Source of the DNA: Tateyamaria omphalii
GTDB lineage: Bacteria; Pseudomonadota; Alphaproteobacteria; Rhodobacterales; Rhodobacteraceae
NCBI RefSeq assembly: GCF_001969365.1
Contig: NZ_CP019312.1
Span: forward strand, 2,790,001-2,854,000
DNA length: 64,000 nucleotides
Direction: 5' to 3'
Below, in pieces: positions 17,895 through 25,276 of this stretch. The position numbers were made by a program, and so were the translations under genes. The notes beneath the pieces were generated by a model. It made no database searches, was not told where the DNA came from, and saw only the letters and a list, made by a program, of their open reading frames with translations. Position 1 is the first letter of the stretch. Each line of letters opens with the position of its first letter.

Positions 17895-18454
17895 CCTTCC
17901 CCTGCGAAACGCCCCGCACCGGTGCCGCCTCCCTCTTCGCCATCGCACTCCAAGGCCACCTGCCGACGCTGGCAACCGACCGGCTGATCCTGCGCGCCCC
18001 GCGCGTCACCGACTTCGACACCTATGCGCAAATCGCCTGCACCCGGCGTGGCCAGCACCTCGGCGGGCCGATGACGCGCGAAGACGCCTGGCTCGACTTT
18101 TCCCAGATGACCTCGACATGGCTGCTGCACGGCCACGGTCTCTGGACCATCGGGCACGCAGGCGACATCGCGGGCTTCGTCGTGCTGGGCTATGAGCCGG
18201 GCGATCAGGAACCCGAACTGGGCTTCATGCTGACGGAAAAAGCCGAAGGGATGGGCATCGCGCGCGAGGCGGCACATGCCGCCCTCACCCACGCCTTCCA
18301 AACCCTCGGCTGGTCCACGCTCGTCTCCTATATCGACCCCGCCAACACCCGCTCGATCAAGCTGGCGCAGCGGCTCGGCGGCCTCCCCGATGGCGAGATC
18401 ACGGAAGACGGCGAAACAACCCTCATCTACCGCTACCTGCGCGAGGTGATGTGA
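17891..18454 (+). CDS. GNAT N-acetyltransferase, copy 5 of 6
   Basis: 187 residues, slightly longer at the N-terminus (MTFPCETPRTGAASLFAIAL before the domain). Core: 'LATDRLILRAPRVTDFDTYA', 'HLGGPMTREDAWLDF', acetyl-CoA loop 'AEGMGIAREAAHAALTHAF', 'NTRSIKLAQRLGG'. Start is the ATGA overlap with copy 4; a longer in-frame start inside copy 4 is less likely. Confidence 0.83.
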   Translation: MTFPCETPRTGAASLFAIALQGHLPTLATDRLILRAPRVTDFDTYAQIACTRRGQHLGGPMTREDAWLDFSQMTSTWLLHGHGLWTIGHAGDIAGFVVLGYEPGDQEPELGFMLTEKAEGMGIAREAAHAALTHAFQTLGWSTLVSYIDPANTRSIKLAQRLGGLPDGEITEDGETTLIYRYLREVM

Positions 18455-19056
18455 TGTCCCACGCCGCCATCCCCGTCATCGAAACCCAGCGCCTCGTCCT
18501 GCGCGGGCCGGAACCCGAGGACTATCCGAACTTCAAGGCGACCTTCGCCTCCTACCGCTCCCGTTTCATGGGCGGCCCGCTGAACGCCTACGAGGCATGG
18601 ATGCTCTACGCCGCAGAAATCGGGCATTGGGACATCCGCGGCTTCGGCATGTGGATGATCCACGACAAGGACACGGACGACACCTACGGCATGGCCGGCG
18701 GCTGGCAGCCCGCAGGCTGGCCCGAACGCGAAATCGCCTGGATCATCTGGCCCGACAAGTCCGGCAAGGGCTACGCGCTCGAAGCGACCCATGCCGTGCG
18801 CGCGCACTACTACGCCCAGGGGTGGGACGGCGCCGTCAGCTACCTTGACCCCATGAACCTCGACAGCATCCGGCTGGCCGAGCGTCTGGGCGCGGTCAAG
18901 GACAAGGAAGCGCCGACAATCGACGGCTCCGATGCGGTCTACCGGCACCCCTCGCCCGCTGCACTCGATGGCAGCCAACTCGCGCACGGGATCGAGATGG
19001 AAATCGGCCACTACGCCGACCCGATGTTCAAACCGAAAGGATGGGCGCTTGATTGA
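18454..19056 (+). CDS. GNAT N-acetyltransferase, copy 6 of 6
   Basis: 200 residues, the longest copy, with a ~35-residue C-terminal extension ending KPKGWALD. Core: 'IETQRLVLRGPEPEDYPNFK', 'RFMGGPLNAYEAWML', acetyl-CoA loop 'KSGKGYALEATHAVRAHYY', 'NLDSIRLAERLGAV'. It starts at ATG in the TGATG overlap with copy 5; the GTG three bases earlier is an alternative. Last of the array, followed by a 99-base gap with phased GTGCAC repeats. Confidence 0.83.
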   Translation: MSHAAIPVIETQRLVLRGPEPEDYPNFKATFASYRSRFMGGPLNAYEAWMLYAAEIGHWDIRGFGMWMIHDKDTDDTYGMAGGWQPAGWPEREIAWIIWPDKSGKGYALEATHAVRAHYYAQGWDGAVSYLDPMNLDSIRLAERLGAVKDKEAPTIDGSDAVYRHPSPAALDGSQLAHGIEMEIGHYADPMFKPKGWALD

Positions 19057-19088
19057 CCTGACCCGGATCACAGCGATGCACCAAAGCG

Positions 19089-19127
19089 GTGCACGGTCTG
19101 TGCACAGTTTGTGCACGGGGTGTGTAC
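19089..19127. repeat. Four 11-bp-phased GTGCAC repeats
   Basis: GTGCAC at 19089, 19100 and 19111 and GTGTAC at 19122, each exactly 11 bases after the previous one, so all face the same side of the helix. They lie in the gap between the GNAT array and chorismate mutase, ending 28 bases before its ATG. Likely a multimeric protein-binding site; the regulator is unknown. Confidence 0.55.
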
Positions 19128-19155
19128 GCCCGTTTTCGCCCAATGGAGCCCGCCC

Positions 19156-19455
19156 ATGACCGATACCGTCACCACCCGCGCCGCCGAGGTACTGGCCGAC
19201 CACCGCGCCAGCATCGACCGGCTCGATGCGATCCTCGTCTACACCCTGGGCGAGCGGTTCAAGCACACGCAGGCCGTGGGGAAACTCAAGGCCACACACG
19301 ACCTTCCGCCCTCCGATCCCACGCGCGAAGCCGCGCAGATCGCACGGCTCGAAGATTTGGCAAACCGGGCCGACCTGGACCCCGAATTTGCCAAGAAGTT
19401 CCTGAACTTCATCATCGCTGAGGTTATTCAGCACCATCAGAAACACCAATCGTAA
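19156..19455 (+). CDS. Chorismate mutase (AroQ type)
   Basis: 99 residues, all-helical AroQ fold. 'HRASIDRLDAILVYTLGERF' (about residues 15-34), 'TQAVGKLKATHDLPPSDPTR', 'LDPEFAKKFLNFIIAEVIQHH'. It converts chorismate to prephenate for Phe/Tyr synthesis. Placement between ffh and rpsP is a recurring alphaproteobacterial arrangement. ATG chosen at MTDTVTTRAAEV since the upstream in-frame codons are within the phased repeat array; a GGAG-containing ribosome-binding site (gagcccgccc) is only moderate. Confidence 0.85.
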   Translation: MTDTVTTRAAEVLADHRASIDRLDAILVYTLGERFKHTQAVGKLKATHDLPPSDPTREAAQIARLEDLANRADLDPEFAKKFLNFIIAEVIQHHQKHQS

Positions 19456-19503
19456 GGCGGACGCGCCGTCCGCCACCCCACTGAAACCAAAAGGAAATAC
19501 ACC

Positions 19504-19878
19504 ATGGCTATGAAAATTCGTCTCGCCCGCGGCGGCTCGAAAAAGCGTCCCTTCTACCGCATCGTGGCAGCCGACAGCCGCATGCCGCGCGATGGCCGCT
19601 ACATCGAAAAACTGGGCACCTATAACCCGCTCCTGCCCAAGGACAGCGAAGAGCGCGTGAAGATGAACATGGAACGCATCCAATACTGGCTGGGCGAGGG
19701 CGCACAGCCCACCGACCGGATCGCCCGCATGCTCGAAGCCGCAGGCGTCATGGACAAGAAAGAGCGCAACAACCCCAACAAGGGTGAGCCCGGCAAGAAA
19801 GCCCAGGAACGCGCCGAAGAAAAAGCCGCCAAAGCAGCCGCCGCTGCCGAAGCACCCGCAGAAGAATCTGCAGAATAA
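19504..19878 (+). CDS. rpsP: 30S ribosomal protein S16
   Basis: 124 residues. Conserved start [20 protein letters not shown] and '[20 protein letters not shown]' (about residues 22-41). The C-terminal ~40 residues are an alphaproteobacterial Ala/Glu/Lys-rich extension ([18 protein letters not shown]). Binds 16S rRNA early in 30S assembly. Strong AAAGGAA ribosome-binding site. Followed at 15 bases by bluB. Confidence 0.97.
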   Translation: MAMKIRLARGGSKKRPFYRIVAADSRMPRDGRYIEKLGTYNPLLPKDSEERVKMNMERIQYWLGEGAQPTDRIARMLEAAGVMDKKERNNPNKGEPGKKAQERAEEKAAKAAAAAEAPAEESAE

Positions 19879-19893
19879 TCAGGGGCTTGGCGC

Positions 19894-20520
19894 GTGGACA
19901 CATTCCCGGATGAGTTTCGCGACCAGCTTTTGAACCTGATGGCGTGGCGGCGCGATGTGCGCCGCTTTCGCACCGACCCCGTGCCCGAGGCAGTGCTCAT
20001 GCGCTGCCTCGACACATTTCGGCTGGCCCCCTCCGTGGGCCTGTCCGAACCCTGGCGCATCCTCCGCGTCCAAAGCGATGCGGCCCGCAGCGCAGCGCTC
20101 GAAAACTACAAGACCGCCAACGCCGCAGCCCTCGCAGGCTATGACGGCGCGGACGCCGCCAGCTACAGCCAACTCAAACTCTCCGGCATGGCCGAAGCCC
20201 CTGAACACCTTGCGATTTTCTGCGATGACAGCACGTCCCAAGGGCGCGGCCTCGGTGCCGCCACCATGCCCGAAATGCGCCGCTACTCGGTCGTGGGCGC
20301 CATCACCCTGATGTGGCTCGCCGCCCGCGCCGAAGGCCTCGGCATGGGCTGGGTCTCCATCCTCGACCCCGCCCGGCTGCGCCGCGACCTCGACGCACCC
20401 GAAACCTGGTGCCTCGTCGCCTACATGTGCGTCGGCTGGCCCGAAGCACAGGCCGACACCCCGGAACTGGAACGTACCGGCTGGGAACACCGCCACGACC
20501 TGATCATCGACACGCGGTAA
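19894..20520 (+). CDS. bluB: 5,6-dimethylbenzimidazole synthase BluB
   Basis: 208 residues, nitroreductase-like flavin-destroying enzyme that converts FMNH2 and O2 to dimethylbenzimidazole, the lower ligand of cobalamin. Motifs: 'WRRDVRRFRTDPVP' (about 18-31), 'APSVGLSEPWRILRV', 'MPEMRRYSVVGAITLMWLAA', 'LGMGWVSILDP' and C-terminal 'VGWPE'. GTG start is preferred because it directly follows the rpsP stop; no ATG fits. Insertion of bluB in the rpsP-rimM stretch is notable. Product links to corrinoid-dependent enzymes such as BchE. Confidence 0.88.
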   Translation: MDTFPDEFRDQLLNLMAWRRDVRRFRTDPVPEAVLMRCLDTFRLAPSVGLSEPWRILRVQSDAARSAALENYKTANAAALAGYDGADAASYSQLKLSGMAEAPEHLAIFCDDSTSQGRGLGAATMPEMRRYSVVGAITLMWLAARAEGLGMGWVSILDPARLRRDLDAPETWCLVAYMCVGWPEAQADTPELERTGWEHRHDLIIDTR

Positions 20521-20803
20521 TCAGTCCTGGGCCCCACCAAACAGCGTCGTCGCCGATCTCACTCAGGCCTTGAGCAACGGCGCGCCTTGCAGCCGCCAAG
20601 ACGCGTCTGCTGCGACGACGGCGCATGCAAAAAGAACGACAGCGCGAATAGCGGCTATGCGGACTTTGCTACCTTTTGTTACGCCCGTGCCAAGGTCTGC
20701 TTCGCAAATACAGCGTCGTTGTTGCTCGTTTGGCGAATTTCAGCGATTCTGTCCAAACAAGGTCCAGCCCATTCCAGGTCCAGTTCTCAAGGAGCCAACC
20801 AAC
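20521..20803. other. Gene-poor AT-shifted intergenic region
   Basis: 283 bases with lower GC than flanking genes. No convincing coding frame or hairpin terminator seen. It contains stretches such as 'gcggctatgcggactttgc' that look like eroded remnants. An AAGGAG ribosome-binding site at its right end belongs to the next gene. Confidence 0.4.
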
Positions 20804-21169
20804 GTGGCCACTTTCATCTACGTTCACCTGATATTGGTGATCTTTGGTTTGGTTGTTACCATCTTTTGGTTTTTGAGGCTCCTTGCATCATTTTCAAGCT
20901 TGATCTTTGCGGCATATGCCACGGCGCGTGGTACCTGGGACGTTGCAACCGGCAGCACCATTTCGTTTTGGCGGGTTCTGTGCCACCCCAGAAACAGAAA
21001 TTCTAGAAATGCGCTTCTCAGAAACGCAATGTTCCTCATCGGCTCCTTCGCTACTACCATGGGCGCAGTTTTGCTGTTGGTAGAGCTCAATTCGAAGCAC
21101 TGCGTTCTCGACTTTGTTCAGACCGCTTCAGATGGAACTGTCACTTCTGTTTGCAAAACTTCCGAATGA
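20804..21169 (+). CDS. Orphan two-helix membrane protein in AT-rich island
   Basis: 121 residues from a GTG preceded by a strong AAGGAG nine bases upstream. Two hydrophobic segments (about 3-37 and 75-97) flank a short cytosolic loop with basic residues (PRNRNSRNALLRN). No known domain recognised. Base composition is clearly lower in GC, and codon use includes many T-ending codons unlike the adjacent ribosomal genes, so it is probably a recently acquired gene. A longer in-frame start at 20570 exists but lacks a ribosome-binding site. Confidence 0.55.
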   Translation: MATFIYVHLILVIFGLVVTIFWFLRLLASFSSLIFAAYATARGTWDVATGSTISFWRVLCHPRNRNSRNALLRNAMFLIGSFATTMGAVLLLVELNSKHCVLDFVQTASDGTVTSVCKTSE

Positions 21170-21474
21170 TGATTTTTAGCGGCCTCAATCTGGCAGCGGA
21201 CATTGGTGCGAAGTGCAGCATCCGGTGAGATGGCCTCAAACCCAACGTCCACAAAAGCACATCTTCCAAGCCGCTCTGCCTCACGGTGTGACAGTCACAT
21301 CACCCGACACGCTCTGCGGTGCCTCACCTCAAACACCGGCGCGCAAGACCCTGCGCCATGCAAGAGCCCCCCGGCACTTGGTCGCGCGCCCGCGCCGACA
21401 ACGAACATCCCCCCACTGGACAACCCCCCGCCACCTGTCGCAAATGCGACAACCACCGCAAGGAAATGCGCCCC
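21170..21474. other. 305-base intergenic region before the rimM unit
   Basis: No gene supported. The left third is still AT-shifted ('ggcagcggacattggtgcgaag'), resembling an eroded repeat. The right part is C-rich and carries the palindrome listed separately. Probably holds the promoter for the small protein-rimM-trmD unit. Confidence 0.4.
21436..21451. promoter_or_regulatory. Palindromic operator candidate upstream of rimM unit
   Basis: TGTCGCAAATGCGACA: perfect 7-bp arms TGTCGCA/TGCGACA around AA, centred 31 bases before the ATG of the small membrane protein. A dimeric repressor site is the simplest reading; regulator unknown. Confidence 0.45.
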
Positions 21475-21612
21475 ATGTTCGGACTGATCCGCACCGCTGT
21501 CCTGATCCTGATCGCCTTCGTGGCGGGTCTGATGTTCGAACGCAGCCAGGCGTCCGACGCCTGCACGACCCAGGGCGGCACAATGCGCGACGGAGTGTGC
21601 TGGAATGAGTGA
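21475..21612 (+). CDS. Tiny membrane-anchored protein before rimM
   Basis: 45 residues. One N-terminal hydrophobic helix ([21 protein letters not shown]) and a short periplasmic tail with two Cys (DAC...GVCWNE) that could form a disulfide. AAGGAA ribosome-binding site 9 bases upstream. It overlaps the rimM start by 8 bases, indicating translational coupling with rRNA-maturation genes. Function unknown; too short for domain assignment. Confidence 0.6.
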   Translation: MFGLIRTAVLILIAFVAGLMFERSQASDACTTQGGTMRDGVCWNE

Positions 21613-22111
21613 TGATCTGATCTGCGTCGGTGCGATCTCGGGCGCGTATGGCGTGCACGGCGAGGTGCGCGTGAAATCCTTCTGCGCCGATCCCGAAGAC
21701 ATCGAAACCTACAGCCCGCTTGTCTCCGAAGACGGCAAAAGGTCCTTTGCCCTCGCCCTTATCCGCCCCATGAAAAACGGCTTTGTCGCCCGCATCGCCG
21801 AGGTTGCGACCAAAGAACAGGCCGACGCGCTCAAGGGCACGCAGCTTTTTGCCCGCCGCGGCCAACTGCCCCATCTGCCCGATGACGAGTATTACTATAC
21901 CGATCTGGTCGGGCTCGACGTGTTCGACACCGGTGGCACCGCGCTTGGCCGGGTGAAATCCGTGCAGAACCACGGCGCCAGCGATCTGTTGGAAATCCAC
22001 GCCCCCGGCGCCACGACCACGGTCCTGTTGCCCTTCACCAAGGCCGCAGTGCCCACTGTCGATCTGTCCGCCCGCCGCATCGTCGCCGACCCGCCCGAAG
22101 GGCTGTTCTAG
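21605..22111 (+). CDS. rimM: 16S rRNA processing protein RimM
   Basis: 168 residues. N-terminal RimM beta-barrel '[20 protein letters not shown]' (about 4-23) and C-terminal PRC-barrel '[20 protein letters not shown]' (about 97-116). Assists 30S head maturation by binding S19. Start overlaps the small membrane protein gene; trmD follows after 4 bases, the conserved order. Confidence 0.95.
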   Translation: MSDDLICVGAISGAYGVHGEVRVKSFCADPEDIETYSPLVSEDGKRSFALALIRPMKNGFVARIAEVATKEQADALKGTQLFARRGQLPHLPDDEYYYTDLVGLDVFDTGGTALGRVKSVQNHGASDLLEIHAPGATTTVLLPFTKAAVPTVDLSARRIVADPPEGLF

Positions 22112-22115
22112 GCAC

Positions 22116-22934
22116 ATGGCGCAGCCCCCCGAAGCCCAGCCCCCCAAATCTCATGGGCGCAAAGCGATCCGCCCCACGCTCAAACCGTCCTCGCTGATGG
22201 ACGAAGCGCCGGATCTGGTGGGCGTCTGGCAGGCCCGCATCATCACCCTCTTCCCCGACACGTTCCCCGGCGTGCTCGGCGCCTCGCTCACCGGCAAGGC
22301 GCTGCAGGACGGCACGTGGCAGCTGCACACCCACGACCTGCGAACGCATGGGATCGGTAAACACCGCAACGTCGATGACACGCCTGCAGGCGGCGGCGCG
22401 GGCATGGTGCTGCGCGCAGACGTGGTTGATGCCGCCCTGAGAGACGCCCAAACCCATGCCCGCGGTCGCTGGCCCATCCTGTATCTGTCCCCGCGGGGGC
22501 AACGCTTTGACCAGGCCATGGCCCGCGACCTCGCGCGCTGCGACGGGGTCACCATGCTCTGCGGCCGGTTCGAAGGGGTGGACCAGCGCGTGCTCGACCA
22601 CTGGAACATCACCGAAGTCAGCTTGGGCGACTTCGTGATGACGGGGGGCGAAATCGCAGCCCAGGCCATGCTGGATGCCACCGTCCGCCTGCTCCCCGGC
22701 GTCCTGGGCAATGCAGAGAGTGCCGTCGACGAAAGCCACTCAAACGGCCTTCTGGAACACCCGCACTACACCCGTCCCGCCACCTGGGAAGGGCGGGATA
22801 TTCCCCCGGTGCTGACATCAGGCGACCACGGCAAGGTCGCGGAATGGCGGCAAGACCAATCCGAAAACCTCACACGATCGCGCCGGCCCGACCTCTGGGC
22901 CAAACACCGCGGCAAAACCGACGGAACGGCTTGA
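22116..22934 (+). CDS. trmD: tRNA (guanine37-N1)-methyltransferase TrmD
   Basis: 272 residues. SPOUT methyltransferase with a trefoil knot: 'ITLFPDTFPGVLGASLTGKA' (from ~44), 'DDTPAGGGAGMVLRADVVD', 'LCGRFEGVDQRVLDH', 'LGDFVMTGGEIAAQAMLDA'. An unusual N-terminal extension of ~38 residues (MAQPPEAQPPKSHGRKAI...) precedes the core, seen in several Rhodobacterales. It methylates G37 next to the anticodon to prevent +1 frameshifts. Confidence 0.95.
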   Translation: MAQPPEAQPPKSHGRKAIRPTLKPSSLMDEAPDLVGVWQARIITLFPDTFPGVLGASLTGKALQDGTWQLHTHDLRTHGIGKHRNVDDTPAGGGAGMVLRADVVDAALRDAQTHARGRWPILYLSPRGQRFDQAMARDLARCDGVTMLCGRFEGVDQRVLDHWNITEVSLGDFVMTGGEIAAQAMLDATVRLLPGVLGNAESAVDESHSNGLLEHPHYTRPATWEGRDIPPVLTSGDHGKVAEWRQDQSENLTRSRRPDLWAKHRGKTDGTA

Positions 22935-22959
22935 TCCGGCAGACAACGCCGCCTATACA

Positions 22960-23169
22960 CCGCCCATTCCGACTCGGGGTCCTCCCCGACCGGACCCTTT
23001 GGCGCGTGGCACCTTCTTCGGTGATCAGACCACGCGACACTCGGGATACGAAAAGGAATGATGACCTGACCTCCGGCGGGCGCGATGGCGGACCCGGTGA
23101 AGACACGAGAGCTCTCAGGCGCGACACAACCTTCGTGGGCAAACCACGAGCATGATAGGAGACCAGGCC
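22960..23169 (+). promoter_or_regulatory. Structured 5' leader of rplS-rpmE
   Basis: The trmD-rplS gap contains a strong stem: CGCGTGG (23003-23009) with CCACGCG (23030-23036), continued inward by CACC/GGTG (23010-23013 with 23020-23023). A second hairpin TCGTGG/CCACGA sits at 23133-23149, and a GAGAGCTCTC palindrome lies between them. Autogenous control by a ribosomal protein would fit; no named RNA family was recognised. Confidence 0.5.
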
Positions 23170-23559
23170 ATGGACCTGATCGCACAGATCGAGGCGGAAC
23201 AGATTGCCGCCCTCGACAAAGACATCCCCGACTTCAAGGCGGGCGACACCATCCGCGTCGGTTACAAAGTGACCGAAGGCACCCGCACCCGCGTGCAGAA
23301 CTACGAAGGCGTCTGTATCGCACGCAACAACGGCACGGGCATCGCCGGCTCGTTCACCGTGCGCAAGATTTCCTTTGGCGAAGGCGTCGAACGGGTCTTC
23401 CCGCTCTACTCGACCAACATCGACAGCATCACCGTGGTCCGCCGCGGTCGCGTGCGTCGCGCCAAGCTTTACTACCTCCGCTCGCGCCGCGGCAAATCGG
23501 CCCGGATCGCGGAAGTCACCAACTACAAACCCAAGAAGTCCGAAGGAGCGGAAGCATGA
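23170..23559 (+). CDS. rplS: 50S ribosomal protein L19
   Basis: 129 residues. '[20 protein letters not shown]' then '[16 protein letters not shown]', '[15 protein letters not shown]', '[20 protein letters not shown]' and '[18 protein letters not shown]'. Located at the 30S-50S interface. AGGAGACC ribosome-binding site. Its stop overlaps the rpmE start (ATGA). Confidence 0.97.
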   Translation: MDLIAQIEAEQIAALDKDIPDFKAGDTIRVGYKVTEGTRTRVQNYEGVCIARNNGTGIAGSFTVRKISFGEGVERVFPLYSTNIDSITVVRRGRVRRAKLYYLRSRRGKSARIAEVTNYKPKKSEGAEA

Positions 23560-23777
23560 AAGCCGACACGCATCCCGACTACCACATCATCGACGTCAAG
23601 ATGACGGACGGCACCGTGGTGCAAATGAAATCGACCTGGGGCAAGGAAGGCGACCAACTGTCGCTCGACATCGACCCCTCGGTGCACCCGGCCTGGACCG
23701 GCGGCACATCCCGCCTGATGGACACCGGCGGCCGCGTGTCGAAGTTCAAGAACAAGTACGCGGGCCTGGGCTTCTAA
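23556..23777 (+). CDS. rpmE: 50S ribosomal protein L31
   Basis: 73 residues: '[20 protein letters not shown]', '[13 protein letters not shown]' and C-terminal '[13 protein letters not shown]'. No CxxC zinc motif, so the zinc-independent type. Translationally coupled to rplS; a strong terminator follows 25 bases after its stop, closing the unit. Confidence 0.95.
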   Translation: MKADTHPDYHIIDVKMTDGTVVQMKSTWGKEGDQLSLDIDPSVHPAWTGGTSRLMDTGGRVSKFKNKYAGLGF

Positions 23778-23802
23778 ACCCTTGCCACAGCACGGAATTG
23801 CC

Positions 23803-23836
23803 AAAGGCCGCTCTTGTCAGGGCGGCCTTTTTCTTG
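23803..23836 (+). terminator. Rho-independent terminator after rpmE
   Basis: 9-bp stem AAAGGCCGC/GCGGCCTTT (23803-23811 with 23822-23830) with a 10-base loop and a following TTTCTT run. Ends the ribosomal superoperon. Confidence 0.85.
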
Positions 23837-23942
23837 TGGCACAGGTCCCGCATACGGGACGACGCGGGCGCGCATCATGTCAGCGAACGCCCGCCCAGGC
23901 CCTATCCCAGTCCGAAACCATCAATACGCCACAGCACAGTGG

Positions 23943-24506
23943 CTAGTCCTTCACCGGGACGGCATGTCCGATCAGCAGCTTGATGAACAGCAGCGGCACG
24001 AACCATTCAAAGCCCGGCGTCGGTCCCAGCGCATAGAGCGACAGGCCCAGAGCAACGGCAAAGAATGTCGTGGCAAGCGGACTGCGCAGGACGGTCGGCG
24101 CGCAAAGAACGAGGATGGCGGACAAAACCAGCCAGCCGCCGATGCTCAACGCGTAAATGCTGTCAAACCCCGGCCCCCGAAACGCCCATGCCACGATGAC
24201 AACGTGACAGACATGCAGGGCGATAAAACCCAAATGGTCGCGACGGCGCTGTTCGGGGCGGTGATACCACCGCTTGGTCGTTTCCGTCATGTTGCAGACG
24301 GCTCCGCCAATGACATCCGCCGCGACAAGCGCCCCCAGCGCGATCAGCAGCCAAGGCAGTCCAAGTGTATAAAGGTGCACGGCGACCAGCGCCCCACCGG
24401 CAAGGGTCGCGCCGAGCAACACCAGGGTCTCACCTCTGCTCATGCCTGGGCCGACAAAACGGTCCCACGATCCAAGAAGTCCGGGGCGCGGCTGGGTCAT
24501 GCGCAT
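23943..24506 (-). CDS. Polytopic membrane protein downstream of bchJ
   Basis: 187 residues with about five hydrophobic segments (near 28-46, 51-71, 93-113, 118-140 and 145-170). Conserved-looking cytosolic loop 'KRWYHRPEQRRRDHLGFI'. Not recognised as a named family. ATG beginning MRMTQPRPG is chosen for AGGAG nine bases upstream. Same direction as bchJ but separated by 161 bases, so possibly an independent unit. No link to photosynthesis can be shown from sequence. Confidence 0.65.
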   Translation of the reverse strand: MRMTQPRPGLLGSWDRFVGPGMSRGETLVLLGATLAGGALVAVHLYTLGLPWLLIALGALVAADVIGGAVCNMTETTKRWYHRPEQRRRDHLGFIALHVCHVVIVAWAFRGPGFDSIYALSIGGWLVLSAILVLCAPTVLRSPLATTFFAVALGLSLYALGPTPGFEWFVPLLFIKLLIGHAVPVKD

Positions 24507-24667
24507 ACAAAACACTCCTGTCTGAAACCCCGTTCACATGTGGACGTCCGTACACCAGCGCGCGCGCGAACGCATTGAGGCAACGCAAGACAGCGACCGG
24601 CGGTTCACTGCGCTGCATCACGCAGGCTGGGGCTCAAACCCCGACCGCGTCCGCACACACACCAACA

Positions 24668-25276
24668 TCACCCAACATGCGGCACCGCGCAGCGCAGCTC
24701 GAACCGGCACGGGCCACCCCCGTTTTGGGCCCCGCAAGCCCGCTCCTCACAGACACAACCGGGCGACACCAGCGCCTGGTAAAGACGCGCAAAAACAGCG
24801 GCATGCCAGTGGCACAGACACCCCTCGCTGTGCTCCCCCCGGATCAACGGATTGTCTTCAATCTCGAACGTCCACGCATCGGGCACCTGCAGGCGGCCCG
24901 AGCCGACAAAGGTCCAGGCGTGCTTTTCAATGGCGCGCGACAGCAGCCGCGCCGCCGGGGCGGGCGGCAAAGTGTGCAGCACCCATTGCGCGGGCCGCGG
25001 AATGCGATGGGTCAGGATATAGTTCGCGGTCTCATACCCCGCGACGGTCGCCAGGCACGGGGCCAGATCGGGTTCTTCCTTGCGCAATTGCCGGTGCAGG
25101 CGCGCGGCATCGCCTTCGGGGATCATGCAACTGCCGTCCGGTACATCGAAAATACCCGCCGCCGCCAGCATCCGGTCCCGCCGCTCCGGCCCACCGATCC
25201 GGTCCAGCAGCGGCAGCAATTGCAGAACCGCGTTCGGCCCGATCAGGCCCCCGGGGCGCTGCGCATCCTCAGACAT
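24668..25276 (-). CDS. bchJ: Bacteriochlorophyll biosynthesis protein BchJ (V4R domain)
   Basis: 202 residues. C-terminal V4R (4-vinyl reductase) domain with '[18 protein letters not shown]' and a Cys cluster '[20 protein letters not shown]' near the end. Historically called 4-vinyl protochlorophyllide reductase; later work assigns the 8-vinyl reduction to BciA/BciB, leaving BchJ as a likely tetrapyrrole-binding accessory protein. Start ATG overlaps the bchE stop by 8 bases, giving translational coupling, though GGAGG abuts the ATG and initiation may be reinitiation. Confidence 0.85.
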   Translation of the reverse strand: MSEDAQRPGGLIGPNAVLQLLPLLDRIGGPERRDRMLAAAGIFDVPDGSCMIPEGDAARLHRQLRKEEPDLAPCLATVAGYETANYILTHRIPRPAQWVLHTLPPAPAARLLSRAIEKHAWTFVGSGRLQVPDAWTFEIEDNPLIRGEHSEGCLCHWHAAVFARLYQALVSPGCVCEERACGAQNGGGPCRFELRCAVPHVG

